In this document: in pieces, positions 23,555 through 32,643 of the stretch
How the letters are laid out: every line of letters starts with the position of its first letter
Position numbering within the stretch: the stretch's first letter is position 1
Origin: Bradyrhizobium erythrophlei
GTDB lineage: Bacteria > Pseudomonadota > Alphaproteobacteria > Rhizobiales > Xanthobacteraceae
Assembly: GCA_900129675.1 (NCBI GenBank)
Contig: FSRD01000001.1
Span: 7,801,501-7,865,500 of the forward strand
Direction of reading: 5' to 3'
Length of the DNA: 64,000 nucleotides
Notes under the pieces: model-generated
Told to the model about the DNA's origin: nothing
Database searches by the model: none
Seen by the model: only the letters and a program-made list of their open reading frames with translations
Program-made: the position numbers and the translations under genes

Positions 23555-24784
23555 ATGCCCGAGTTGATTTCGGTCACATCGGAAACTGTAGACGCGCTGC
23601 TCCCCGAGTTGCCCCGCGTGGTCCGGCTGGCACTTGGCTTTGGAGCGAAGCTGCGGCACGGCACCCTCGAGGTGACCCTGCCCGACGGGCGCACCGTCAG
23701 ACTGGGCGGCAACGGGCCGGGACCGGCGGCCGCCATGAAGGTCTACGATTTCGGCTTTGCGTCGCGGCTGCTGCGCAGCGGCGACATCGGCATTGCGGAA
23801 GCCTATCTGCGCGGCGAATGGGACACGCCCGACCTGACGCAGTTTCTCTATCTCTTCTGCGTCAACCAGGACTGGATGCAGACGATGCTGGTCAGCAAGC
23901 CGCTGGTGCGCACCCTGCAGACCATCCGGCACTGGTTCAACCGCAACACCAGGCGGCAGGCGCGGCGTAACATCTATGCCCATTACGACATCGGCAACGC
24001 CTTCTATTCGGCGTGGCTCGATCCGAGCATGACCTATTCCTCGGCCCTGTTCGAGGACGGCACCGCGGATTTGACGGCAGCGCAAAACAACAAATATCGC
24101 CGGCTTGCCGAAGCGATCGACCTGCAGCCCGGCCAAAAACTCCTGGAGATCGGCTGCGGATGGGGCGGGTTCGCCGAGTTCGCCGCCAAGACGTTTGGCG
24201 CGAAGGTGGTGGGATTGACGATCAGCCGGGAGCAGCGCGATTTTGCGCAAGCGCGCATTCAGAAAGCCGGTCTCAACGACCAGGTCGAGATCCGCCTGCA
24301 GGACTATCGCGACGAGCGCCACCGCTACGACCGGATCGCCTCGATCGAGATGATCGAGGCGGTCGGCGAGCAGTTCTGGCCGAAATATTTTTCACAGTTG
24401 CGCGACCGCCTGCTGCCCGGCGGTCTCGCCGGCATTCAGGCCATCACGATTCAGGACAGTCTGTTTCAGACCTATCGGCGCGAAGTCGACTTCATCCAGC
24501 GCTACGTTTTTCCTGGCGGCATGCTGCCCTCGCCGCAAATCCTGAAGTCGCTCGGCGAGCGGTTCGGCGTTCCCGTCATACGCGAGCGCATTTTCGGGCA
24601 AGATTATGCCAAGACGCTCGCGATCTGGCGAAGCAATTTCCGCGCAGCCTGGCCGCATCTGATGCCGTCAGGTTTTGACGACCGGTTTCGCAGGCTGTGG
24701 GAATATTACCTCGCGTATTGCGAGGCCGGCTTCCTGTCCGGGAATATCGACGTGCGCCAGGTCGTGTTCGCAAAATCGAGTTGA
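23555..24784 (+). CDS. cfa: Cyclopropane-fatty-acyl-phospholipid synthase
   Basis: The protein has 409 residues from ATG 23555; a TTG two codons earlier is less likely. The C-terminal SAM-methyltransferase fold has NIYAHYDIGNAFYSAWLDPS, MTYSSALF, motif I LLEIGCGWGGFAEFAA (about residue 196) and SIEMIEAVGEQFWP. These are the substrate- and bicarbonate-site segments of CFA synthases. It adds a methylene bridge from SAM to unsaturated acyl chains of membrane phospholipids. Because the two upstream genes of its usual operon are broken, transcription may now depend on read-through or an internal promoter. Confidence 0.9.
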   Translation: MPELISVTSETVDALLPELPRVVRLALGFGAKLRHGTLEVTLPDGRTVRLGGNGPGPAAAMKVYDFGFASRLLRSGDIGIAEAYLRGEWDTPDLTQFLYLFCVNQDWMQTMLVSKPLVRTLQTIRHWFNRNTRRQARRNIYAHYDIGNAFYSAWLDPSMTYSSALFEDGTADLTAAQNNKYRRLAEAIDLQPGQKLLEIGCGWGGFAEFAAKTFGAKVVGLTISREQRDFAQARIQKAGLNDQVEIRLQDYRDERHRYDRIASIEMIEAVGEQFWPKYFSQLRDRLLPGGLAGIQAITIQDSLFQTYRREVDFIQRYVFPGGMLPSPQILKSLGERFGVPVIRERIFGQDYAKTLAIWRSNFRAAWPHLMPSGFDDRFRRLWEYYLAYCEAGFLSGNIDVRQVVFAKSS

Positions 24785-24873
24785 TTTCGCCGCACCGCAA
24801 AAGGCTTCCACTTTTGCGGATCGCGCTTTAGGGTCGCCCCAGACTTTCACAGACTGGCAAAGATTCCCCTGAC

Positions 24874-25914
24874 ATGACCTTCAATAAAGACGTCGTCGAG
24901 GCGATCGGCAACACGCCGTTGATCAAGTTGAAGCGCGCATCCGAACTGACCGGTTGCACGATTCTCGGCAAGGCTGAATTCATGAATCCCGGCCAGTCGG
25001 TGAAGGACCGTGCCGGCAAATGGATGATCCTGGAAGCCGAGAAGCGCGGTGACCTCAAGCCCGGCGGCCTAGTGGTCGAATCGACGGCGGGCAATACCGG
25101 AATTGGTCTGGCCGTGGTCGCCAGCGCACGGGGTTACCGGACCTTGATCGTCATTCCGGAAACCCAGAGCCAGGAAAAGAAGGACATGCTGCGGCTGTGC
25201 GGCGCCGAACTGGTCGAAGTGCCGGCGCTGCCTTACGCCAATCCCAACTCTTACCAGCATGTAGGGAAGCGACTGGCCGACCGCTTGCGCAAGAGCGAGC
25301 CGAACGGCGTGCTGTTCGCCGACCAGTGGAACAATCTCGATAACGCCAAGGCGCACTACGAATCGACCGGTCCGGAAATCTGGAACCAGACCAACGGCAA
25401 ACTCGACGGCTTCATCTGCTCGGTCGGCACCGGCGGCACGCTCGCCGGCGTCAGCCGTTACCTGAAGGAAAAGAACAAGGGCATCGTCGTCGCCTGCGCC
25501 GATCCGCACGGCGCCGGGATGTATGAACTGTTCAAGCACGGCCAGCTCAAGGTGACACCGGGCGGATCGATCACGGAAGGCATCGGACTCAACCGCGTCA
25601 CGCCGGTGATCGAGACCGCTGAGGTCGATGACGCCTTCCTGATCCCGGACGAGGAAGCCGTGCCGGTCATTTTCGACCTGCTCGAACACGAAGGCCTGTG
25701 CCTCGGCGGCTCCACCGGCATCAATGTCGCAGGCGCGATCCGGCTCGCCAAGCAGCTCGGACCCGGCAAGACCATCGTCACCATCCTCGCCGATTCCGGC
25801 AACCGCTATCAGACAAAACTGTTCAATCCGGAATTCATGCGCGCGAAGAACCTGCCGGTGCCGCAATGGCTGGAGAAGCACAGCAAGATCGAGGTGCCGT
25901 TCGAGAAGGTGTGA
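24874..25914 (+). CDS. cysK: Cysteine synthase A (O-acetylserine sulfhydrylase)
   Basis: The protein has 346 residues and is a PLP fold-type II enzyme. The Schiff-base Lys is about residue 44 in NPGQSVKDRAGKW; the substrate loop is STAGNTGIG; the phosphate-binding loop is SVGTGGTLAG; and the C-terminal Ser is in ADSGNRYQTKLFN. It makes cysteine from O-acetylserine and sulfide. The length is slightly above the 310-320 of E. coli CysK, as in other alphaproteobacterial forms. It is monocistronic, 89 bases after cfa and convergent with the aap operon. Confidence 0.92.
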   Translation: MTFNKDVVEAIGNTPLIKLKRASELTGCTILGKAEFMNPGQSVKDRAGKWMILEAEKRGDLKPGGLVVESTAGNTGIGLAVVASARGYRTLIVIPETQSQEKKDMLRLCGAELVEVPALPYANPNSYQHVGKRLADRLRKSEPNGVLFADQWNNLDNAKAHYESTGPEIWNQTNGKLDGFICSVGTGGTLAGVSRYLKEKNKGIVVACADPHGAGMYELFKHGQLKVTPGGSITEGIGLNRVTPVIETAEVDDAFLIPDEEAVPVIFDLLEHEGLCLGGSTGINVAGAIRLAKQLGPGKTIVTILADSGNRYQTKLFNPEFMRAKNLPVPQWLEKHSKIEVPFEKV

Positions 25915-25965
25915 TTCCGTCCCCGGATTGCGCGTCGCTCCATCCGGGCTGCGGGCGACGAATAG

Positions 25966-26706
25966 TCAACGCAATATCTGGCTGAGGAACAGCTTGGTCC
26001 GCTCGTGCTGCGGATTGGCGAAGAAATTTCCGGGCGTGTTCGATTCGATGATCTGCCCGGCATCCATGAACACGATGCGGTTGGCGACTTCCCGCGCAAA
26101 TCCCATTTCGTGGGTCACGACCAGCATGGTCATGCCTTCCTTCGCGAGGTCGACCATGGTGTCGAGCACTTCCTTGACCATTTCAGGGTCGAGCGCCGAC
26201 GTCGGTTCGTCGAACAGCATCACCTTCGGGTTCATGGTCAGCGCGCGCGCAATCGCCACGCGCTGCTGCTGGCCGCCCGACATCTGGCCGGGAAACTTGT
26301 TGGCCTGGTGCGGAATCTTGACCCGCTCCAGGTATTTCATCGCGGCGGCTTCGGCATCCTTCTTCGGGATGTTGCGCACCCAGATCGGCGCCAGCGTGCA
26401 GTTGTCGAGCACGGTCAAATGCGGAAACAGGTTGAAGCTCTGGAACACCATGCCGACCTCGCGCCGGACTTCGTCGACCCGGCGCAGATTAGGCCCGAGA
26501 TCGATGCCGTCGACAACGATCTTGCCTTCCTGGAATTCCTCCAGCGCATTGATGCAGCGGATCAGCGTCGATTTGCCCGAACCCGAGGGCCCGCAGATCA
26601 CGATGCGCTCGCCCTTGCCGACGTCGAGGTTGATGTCGCGCAGCACGTGAAAATCGCCGTACCACTTGTTGAGGCCATTGATGCTGACGATCGGGGTCTC
26701 GGTCAT
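25966..26706 (-). CDS. aapP: General L-amino acid ABC transporter ATPase
   Basis: The protein has 246 residues. It has Walker A GPSGSGKS (residues 39-46), signature MSGGQQQRVAIARAL and Walker B VMLFDEPTSALDPE, followed by the switch His in VTHEMGFAREV. It powers uptake through AapQM. It is the last gene of aapJQMP, 10 bases after aapM. The sequence closely follows polar-amino-acid ATPases (GlnQ/AapP). Confidence 0.93.
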   Translation of the reverse strand: MTETPIVSINGLNKWYGDFHVLRDINLDVGKGERIVICGPSGSGKSTLIRCINALEEFQEGKIVVDGIDLGPNLRRVDEVRREVGMVFQSFNLFPHLTVLDNCTLAPIWVRNIPKKDAEAAAMKYLERVKIPHQANKFPGQMSGGQQQRVAIARALTMNPKVMLFDEPTSALDPEMVKEVLDTMVDLAKEGMTMLVVTHEMGFAREVANRIVFMDAGQIIESNTPGNFFANPQHERTKLFLSQILR

Positions 26707-26716
26707 GGTGATGTAC

Positions 26717-28240
26717 TCAGTTGCGCCGGTGTGCGTTCAGCCGGTTCTCGACGAACAGCGAGTAACGCGACATGCCAAAGCAGAAGGTAAAATAGATCAG
26801 TCCGGTGAAGGCAAAACCGGTGAACAGCGTCGTCGGCGTCGACCAGACGGGATCACTGAAGGAAGCCCGGAGCGATCCGAGCAGGTCGAACAGCGCCACG
26901 ATCGAGACCAGCGAGGTGTCCTTGAACAGCGCGATGAAGCTGTTGACGAGGCCGGGGATGACATGGCGCAGCGCCTGCGGCATCACGATCAGTGCCGTGG
27001 TCTTCCACCAGGACAGACCGAGCGCGCTCGCCGCCTCGCCCTGCCCGCGCGGGATCGCCTGCAGGCCGCCGCGGATCACCTCGGCCTGGTAGGCGCCGGC
27101 GAACAGCGCGATCCCGATCAGGGCGCGCATCAATCCGTCGATGGTAAAGCCGGTCGGCACGAACAGCGGCAGCATATAGGTCGCAAAGAACAGCACCGTG
27201 ATCAGCGGCACCCCGCGCCAGAATTCGATGAAGGCGATCGAAAAGATCCGGATCAGCGGGATGCTCGAACGCCGGCCGAGCGCCAACGCGATGCCGACCG
27301 GCATCGACGTGACGATGCCGGTCACCGAGACCACCAGCGTCACCAGCAGCCCCCCCCACAACCGCGTATCGACGACAGCCAGGCCGCCATGGTCGAGGCC
27401 CATCACCGCGATCACGATTCCGAGGCCGGCAAAGATCGCAAGGCTGACGATGAGCGCGCGCCAACCGCTGCGAACGCCGCCGCTGAGGAGAAACAGCACG
27501 GTCGAAACAATGATGGCGGTGGCGGCAAAGTCAGCCCAGACCGGCCGGCCGGCCATCTGGATCTGGTCGCGCAGCCAGGTCAGTGGCCAAATCAGCCAGG
27601 AAATCATGGTGCTGATCAGCACGATCAGTTTGCCGAGCAGCCACAGCAACGGTCCGATCACGGCGGTCGCCTCGCCGGCAGCGGCGAGCTTCCTGCCGCC
27701 TTCACCGATACTGTCGGTGAACCCGGACAGAAGGCCGGCGGTCCAGCTCACGCCAAGACCGTCGAGGCCGCCGCCATGCAGCAGGAAGAAGCCGACGACC
27801 GGAAAGGCGAGGAAAAACAGGCATGCGTTAAGGCCCTTGGCCGGCAGCCGCGGGATCAACATCGGCAGCAGCAAGATCGCGGCCAAGATGAAGGTCAAAT
27901 TGACCCGCCAGCGCTCCGGCTCCGGATAGAATCCGTAGATGAACTGGCCGATTTTTGCCTGCACGAACGGCCAGCACGCGCCGACCGCGTGTCCGGCATT
28001 TTCGGCGAGACAAGCATTGCGATCCGTCCCGCTCCAGACCGCGTCGATCAGCAGGAATCTCAGCGCGGGGACGACGACGAACCAGAGCAGAAGCACGCTC
28101 ACGACCGTGATCAGGATGTTGGTCGGCGAATTGAACAGGCGCGTGCGCAGGAAACCGACAAAGCCGGTGGTCTTCACCGGTGCCGGGCGTTCGGGAACGA
28201 GGTCCTGGCGGACGAATGATGGCGCGATGATATCGCTCAT
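26717..28240 (-). CDS. aapM: General L-amino acid ABC transporter permease M
   Basis: The protein has 507 residues, larger than usual polar-amino-acid permeases, as is characteristic of AapM. An N-terminal extension with several TM helices precedes the conserved permease domain, which has the coupling segment LQAIPRGQGEAASALGLSWW and the preceding helix LIGIALFAGAYQAEVIRGG. It pairs with AapQ to form the inner-membrane channel. Its ATG overlaps the end of aapQ by four bases. Confidence 0.92.
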   Translation of the reverse strand: MSDIIAPSFVRQDLVPERPAPVKTTGFVGFLRTRLFNSPTNILITVVSVLLLWFVVVPALRFLLIDAVWSGTDRNACLAENAGHAVGACWPFVQAKIGQFIYGFYPEPERWRVNLTFILAAILLLPMLIPRLPAKGLNACLFFLAFPVVGFFLLHGGGLDGLGVSWTAGLLSGFTDSIGEGGRKLAAAGEATAVIGPLLWLLGKLIVLISTMISWLIWPLTWLRDQIQMAGRPVWADFAATAIIVSTVLFLLSGGVRSGWRALIVSLAIFAGLGIVIAVMGLDHGGLAVVDTRLWGGLLVTLVVSVTGIVTSMPVGIALALGRRSSIPLIRIFSIAFIEFWRGVPLITVLFFATYMLPLFVPTGFTIDGLMRALIGIALFAGAYQAEVIRGGLQAIPRGQGEAASALGLSWWKTTALIVMPQALRHVIPGLVNSFIALFKDTSLVSIVALFDLLGSLRASFSDPVWSTPTTLFTGFAFTGLIYFTFCFGMSRYSLFVENRLNAHRRN

Positions 28241-29442
28241 GGCGCAAGGCTCCGGCCGAGCCGCCAGCCATAGAAGCTCATGATCGCGCTGGTGATGAGC
28301 GAGATCAAAAGATAGACGCCCATGGTGATGCCGATGATTTCAATCGCCTGCCCGGTCTGGCTCAGCGTCGTTCCTGCGAATACTGAGACCAGGTCGGGAT
28401 AGCCGATCGCGACCGCCAGCGACGAGTTCTTGGTGAGGTTGAGATACTGGTTGGTGAGCGGCGGCAGGATCACGCGCATGGCCTGCGGGATCACGATCAG
28501 CCGCAGCACCGAGCCGCGCTGCAGCCCCAGCGAAGAGCCGGCTTCCATCTGGCCCTTGTGGACGGACTGGATGCCGGCGCGCACGATCTCGGCGATGAAA
28601 GCCGCGGTATAGGTCGACAGCGCCAGCGTCAGCGCCACGAATTCCGGAATGACGCGCGAGCCGCCGGCAAAATTGAACCCCTTGAGGACAGGTACCTCAA
28701 ACGATACTGGTGCGCCAAAGATCAGCGCGGTCAGCAGCGGCAGGCCGATCAACAAGCCCAGCGCATAGGGCCAAACCTTGATCACCCTGCCGCTTTCGAA
28801 CAGCGCGCGGCGGGAATAGCGCCACAACGCAATCGCCGCCACGATCGCAATCACCGTGGCAATGACGAAGGGTTCGAAGCCGGGATTGCCGATCGGTTTC
28901 GGAATCACCAATCCACGATTGGAGAGAAAGAAACTGCCGAATATCGAGATGCTCTGCCGCGGATTGGGCAGGGCTGCGAGCACCGCCAGATACCAGAACA
29001 GTATCTGGAACAGGGGCGGCAGATTGCGCACCAGTTCGACATAGCCGCCGGCGATGCGTGCCAGCAGCCAGTTCGGCGACAGCCGGCCGAGCGCGACGAT
29101 AAATCCGATCACGGTGGCGAAGAAAATGCCGATCACCGAGACCAGCAGCGTGTTGAGCAGACCGACCAGAAAAACCCGCGTGTAGGTATCCGATCCGGAA
29201 TACGGGATCAGGTTCTGACTGACGTCAAATCCGGCCGTGTTGGCCAGGAAGCCAAAGCCCGCGGTGATCCGCTGCGCCTGCAGATTGGCGCGGGCATTGG
29301 CGACGATTTCGTAGGCGATCCAGGCCAGCACCGCCACGAACAGGATCTGGACGACGAAGCCGCCCCACCCCGCCCGCCCCCCAAGCGCGCGCTGCAGTTT
29401 GGCTACAAACTGCGGCGGCGGTTTTCGGGGTTCGATGGCCAT
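28237..29442 (-). CDS. aapQ: General L-amino acid ABC transporter permease Q
   Basis: The protein has 401 residues. It includes TM segments, the loop VELVRNLPPLFQILFWYLAV and the coupling motif GMEAGSSLGL-like segment in IQSVHKGQMEAGSSLGLQRG. It is the membrane partner of AapM in broad-specificity L-amino-acid uptake (and in rhizobia also efflux or exchange). It lies 21 bases after aapJ and its stop is coupled to aapM. Confidence 0.92.
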   Translation of the reverse strand: MAIEPRKPPPQFVAKLQRALGGRAGWGGFVVQILFVAVLAWIAYEIVANARANLQAQRITAGFGFLANTAGFDVSQNLIPYSGSDTYTRVFLVGLLNTLLVSVIGIFFATVIGFIVALGRLSPNWLLARIAGGYVELVRNLPPLFQILFWYLAVLAALPNPRQSISIFGSFFLSNRGLVIPKPIGNPGFEPFVIATVIAIVAAIALWRYSRRALFESGRVIKVWPYALGLLIGLPLLTALIFGAPVSFEVPVLKGFNFAGGSRVIPEFVALTLALSTYTAAFIAEIVRAGIQSVHKGQMEAGSSLGLQRGSVLRLIVIPQAMRVILPPLTNQYLNLTKNSSLAVAIGYPDLVSVFAGTTLSQTGQAIEIIGITMGVYLLISLITSAIMSFYGWRLGRSLAP

Positions 29443-29463
29443 CGCGCGGCTCGCGCGGTGCGA

Positions 29464-30486
29464 TCAGCGGATCGGCGGCGCGTACTGAATGCCGCCCTTG
29501 TTCCAGAGTTGGTTGAGACCGCGGGCGATCCCGAGCTTGGAGCCGGCGCCGACGTTGCGATCGAAGGATTCGCCGTAATTGCCGACCGCCTTGACGATGC
29601 GCGACACCCAGTCCTTGGTCAGCCCGAGCTGTTCGCCGAGATTGCCGTCGGTGCCGAAGGCGCGCTTCAGATCCGGCTTGTCGGATTTGGCCATTTCATC
29701 GACGTTCTTCTGGGTTACGCCGAGCTCTTCGGCGTTGATCATCGCAAACAGCGTCCACTTCACGATGTCGAACCACTGATCGTCGCCATGGCGGACCATC
29801 GGCCCGAGCGGCTCCTTCGAGATCACCTCGGGCAACACGGCGTGGTCGGCCGGATTGGCGAGCTTCAGGCGTTCGGCATAAAGCTGCGAGACATCGGAGG
29901 TGAAAACGTCGCAACGTCCGGATTCATAGGCCTTGACGGTTTCGTCGGCGGTGCCGAAGGCGATCACCTCATACTTCATGTTGTTGCCCTTGAAGTAGTC
30001 GGCGAGATTCTGTTCCGTGGTGGTGCCAGTCTGCACACAGACCGATGCGCTGTTCAATTCCAGCGCAGAATTCACCTTCAGCGACTTCTTCACCAGAAAG
30101 CCCTGGCCGTCATAGTAGGTCACGCCGGTGAAGTTGGCGCCGAGCGAGGTATCGCGCGACAGCGTCCAGGTGGTGTTGCGCGAGAGTACGTCGATTTCAC
30201 CCGACTGCAGCGCCGTGAAACGGTCCTTGGCCGACAACGGCACGAATTTGACCTTGGTCGCGTCATTGAAGACCGCCGCCGCAATCGCCCGGCAGACATC
30301 GACGTCGAGCCCGGTCCAGTTGCCCTTGTCGTCGGGGGACGAGAAACCCGGCAATCCCTGGCTCACGCCGCAGGAAAGCATGCCCCGGTCCTTGACCGTC
30401 TTGAGGGTTTGCGCCGAGGCAGCCTGGGCCGAAAGGCCGGCGGCGATGGCAAGGGTAACAACCAGAGATACGCGTTTCATGGGCAA
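29464..30486 (-). CDS. aapJ: General L-amino acid-binding periplasmic protein
   Basis: The protein has 340 residues. A signal peptide MKRVSLVVTLAIAAGLSAQA ends at ASA. The mature domain is a class 3 solute-binding fold with GMLSCGVSQGLPGFSSPDDK, GNWTGLDVDVCRAIAAAVF and RDTSLGANFTGVTYYDGQGF, typical of AapJ/BztA. It delivers L-amino acids to AapQM. First gene of the operon; its promoter must lie in 30487-30826, shared divergently with metC. MPMKRVSL offers two starts two codons apart. Confidence 0.92.
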   Translation of the reverse strand: MPMKRVSLVVTLAIAAGLSAQAASAQTLKTVKDRGMLSCGVSQGLPGFSSPDDKGNWTGLDVDVCRAIAAAVFNDATKVKFVPLSAKDRFTALQSGEIDVLSRNTTWTLSRDTSLGANFTGVTYYDGQGFLVKKSLKVNSALELNSASVCVQTGTTTEQNLADYFKGNNMKYEVIAFGTADETVKAYESGRCDVFTSDVSQLYAERLKLANPADHAVLPEVISKEPLGPMVRHGDDQWFDIVKWTLFAMINAEELGVTQKNVDEMAKSDKPDLKRAFGTDGNLGEQLGLTKDWVSRIVKAVGNYGESFDRNVGAGSKLGIARGLNQLWNKGGIQYAPPIR

Positions 30487-30826
30487 GGCCTTTCAAGGGT
30501 CGTCCGGGAACGTTTGTTAATTTTCGCCTGACGCTATTGGGCCAACCCCATGATCCCTTGCTGAAAACGCAGATTTGACCGGCAGTTTGACGTGCGATTC
30601 GGTCAAGCGATTCGGTCAAGCAATGGATCAAAGGTCGCGGCAGGCCCCTCAACGTGCGCGACTGGATAGTTGCGACGCATCACAGAACGACTGGCGATCC
30701 GGGTCAAGGGGTTGACGGCTGACTTCTGTGTCTTGTTATTAACAAAACCGGCCGGGCCCCGCCGCCAGGCGGCCTATGAGAGACACGTAGCGGCTGCGGC
30801 AAAACGTCTTTGGGTAACGCAAACGC
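30487..30826. promoter_or_regulatory. Divergent aapJ-metC control region
   Basis: This is a 340-base gap between divergent genes. The 13-base word GATTCGGTCAAGC occurs twice in direct tandem (30596-30608, 30609-30621), a possible regulator site. A GC-rich run with the inverted words GGCCGGGCCCCGCC / GGCGGCC lies near 30750-30773. No known riboswitch was recognised. Confidence 0.4.
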
Positions 30827-32020
30827 ATGAGTTTTTCGAACGACGGACAGTCCAACCCGCAAAAGGCCGAAACCCGTCTGGTGACGGCGGGCCGGGATAC
30901 CAAGGCCCAGAAGGGGTTTGTCAATCCCGCGGTCTTCCATGGCTCCACCGTGCTGTATCCGACCGCGGAGGACCTGCACGCCCATCGCGGCGAGTTCCAG
31001 TACGGGCGCCACGGCACGCCGACTACCCGGGCGCTGCAGGACGTGCTGATGGCGCTGGAGGGCCCGCAATGCGCCGGCGTCGGCCTGGCGCCGTCCGGGC
31101 TGGCTGCGATCGCCACGACGCTGCTTTCGGTGCTCAACTCCGGCGACCATCTCCTGGTGTGTGACAACGTCTATCGGCCCTCGCGGAATTTCTGCAACGG
31201 CATGCTCGCCCGCTATGGCGTCGAGACGACCTATTTCGATCCCTTGGTCGGCGCTGGCATCGAAAAATTGTTCAAGCCGAATACCAAAGCGGTGCTGGTC
31301 GAAGCGCCCGGCTCGCAATCCCTGGAGATGCCCGACATCCCCGCCATCGTCGCTGTGGCGCATGCACGCGGCGCGCTCGTCATCGACGACAATACCTGGG
31401 CGACGCCGCTCTATCATCGCTCGCTCGATCAGGGCGTCGACATCAGCATGATGGCCGCGACCAAATATATCGGCGGCCACTCCGACATCATGTTCGGCAC
31501 GATTTCGGCCAATGCGAAAGCCTGGCCGCAGCTGGCCGAAGGCATCCGGCTGCTCGGCGTCTGTGCCGGGCCGGACGATGTGTTCCTGGCGCTGCGCGGC
31601 ATCCGCACGCTTTCGGTGCGGCTGGCGCAGCATCACAAGTCCGGCCTGGAGATGGCGCGCTGGCTCGCGACGCGGCCGGAGGTGATGCGGGTTTTGCACC
31701 CTGCCCTCGAAACCGACCCCGGCCACGGCATCTGGAAGCGCGACTTCACCGGCGCATCCGGCCTGTTCAGCATCGTCCTGAAACCGGCGCCGCAGCACGC
31801 GGTCGATGCCATGCTCGATACCGTCAAACTGTTCGGGATGGGCTTTTCCTGGGGCGGCTTCGAAAGCCTCGTCATTCCCTTCGACTGCGACCTCTATCGC
31901 ACGGCCACCAAATGGGCGCCGGGCGGCCCGACGCTGCGGCTGCACATCGGGCTTGAGAATGTCGAGGATCTGAAGGCCGATCTCGACCGCGGCTTTGCGG
32001 CGTTCAACGCGGCCCGATAA
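30827..32020 (+). CDS. metC: Cystathionine beta-lyase
   Basis: The protein has 397 residues and is a Cys/Met-metabolism PLP enzyme. The Schiff-base Lys is at about 213 in MMAATKYIGGHSDIMFG. Other landmarks are YGRHGTPTTRALQDVLMALE, the active-site loop CDNVYRPSRNFCNG, and the C-terminal WGGFESLVIP and LRLHIGLENVEDL. It splits cystathionine to homocysteine, pyruvate and ammonia in methionine synthesis. Other subfamilies (gamma-synthase/lyase) are possible, but GIRTLSVRLAQHHKSGLE and the overall pattern favour MetC. It is monocistronic, abutting a convergent gene. Confidence 0.88.
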   Translation: MSFSNDGQSNPQKAETRLVTAGRDTKAQKGFVNPAVFHGSTVLYPTAEDLHAHRGEFQYGRHGTPTTRALQDVLMALEGPQCAGVGLAPSGLAAIATTLLSVLNSGDHLLVCDNVYRPSRNFCNGMLARYGVETTYFDPLVGAGIEKLFKPNTKAVLVEAPGSQSLEMPDIPAIVAVAHARGALVIDDNTWATPLYHRSLDQGVDISMMAATKYIGGHSDIMFGTISANAKAWPQLAEGIRLLGVCAGPDDVFLALRGIRTLSVRLAQHHKSGLEMARWLATRPEVMRVLHPALETDPGHGIWKRDFTGASGLFSIVLKPAPQHAVDAMLDTVKLFGMGFSWGGFESLVIPFDCDLYRTATKWAPGGPTLRLHIGLENVEDLKADLDRGFAAFNAAR

Positions 32021-32293
32021 TCAATCGCCGGCGGATACCGCCATCGCGGCGGGCGGGCGCTGAAACCGCTGCCGCGTCTTTGCCAGCAGATCGCGGCCGG
32101 CGTCGGTGGTTTCGATCGATAGTTGGCCGCCGATCCGGCAGCGCTGTACCAGCCCCTGGTCGATGGCGTCTTCCCAGACGGTCAGGCGCGGACAGCTGGT
32201 CTTCCACGCCTCCATGACCTCGGAATAGCGTCGCGGGCTGGCCGCGATCCACTCCACGAAATCAAGCACAAGCGCGTCAGGACGGTGACTCAT
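32021..32293 (-). CDS. Conserved hypothetical protein (winged-helix-like)
   Basis: The protein has 90 residues from ATG 32293; the longer frame antisenses the LAB_N gene. The sequence has HRPDALVLDFVEWIAASPRR, YSEVMEAWKTSCPRLTVWED, AIDQGLVQRCRIGGQLSIET, TDAGRDLL. The helix pattern ending in a beta wing and TDAGRDLL resembles small winged-helix proteins, with no catalytic residues. It is the last gene of the glycolipid cluster, 32 bases after the LAB_N gene. Function unknown. Confidence 0.6.
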   Translation of the reverse strand: MSHRPDALVLDFVEWIAASPRRYSEVMEAWKTSCPRLTVWEDAIDQGLVQRCRIGGQLSIETTDAGRDLLAKTRQRFQRPPAAMAVSAGD

Positions 32294-32325
32294 GCCGCGC
32301 CGATAGCACTGACGGCCCGCAACGC

Positions 32326-32643
32326 CTAGGGTTCGGCCGCAGCCTGCCGTCGGTTGACGATGATGAAATACAGGTTGCGAACGTAGACCACCAATCCCAG
32401 CGCCTGGCCCGCGATGAAGACGGGGTCCCGGCGATACAGCGCATAGACCAGCAGCAACGCGCCGCCGCCGATCGAGAAGAACCAGAATGCCACCGGGATC
32501 ACGCTCCTGCGCGCGCGTTCGGACGCAATCCACTGCACCACGAAGCGCATGGTGAAAAAACCCTGCGCGACGAATCCGAGCACGACCCAGGCGTCGAACT
32601 TGATGACGAAAACATCGTGCAGATAGTTGAGCAGATCAGTCAT
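32326..32643 (-). CDS. Lipid A biosynthesis N-terminal-domain (LAB_N) protein
   Basis: The protein has 105 residues with three TM segments: VLGFVAQGFFTMRFVVQWIA, IPVAFWFFSIGGGALLLVYA and DPVFIAGQALGLVVYVRNLY. This is the LAB_N domain, often found beside DPM1-like glycosyltransferases and ArnT-like enzymes. Its role in lipid A or undecaprenyl-sugar handling is not well defined. The ATG overlaps the end of the GT2 gene by eight bases. Confidence 0.85.
   Translation of the reverse strand: MTDLLNYLHDVFVIKFDAWVVLGFVAQGFFTMRFVVQWIASERARRSVIPVAFWFFSIGGGALLLVYALYRRDPVFIAGQALGLVVYVRNLYFIIVNRRQAAAEP

Noticed and set aside
26666..30531. Long plus-strand frames opposite aapMQJ
   Set aside because: Antisense shadows of well-recognised transporter genes.
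30622..30826. SAM-type riboswitch upstream of metC
   Set aside because: A methionine-gene leader was expected, but no recognisable SAM-II or SAM-V core was found by eye.
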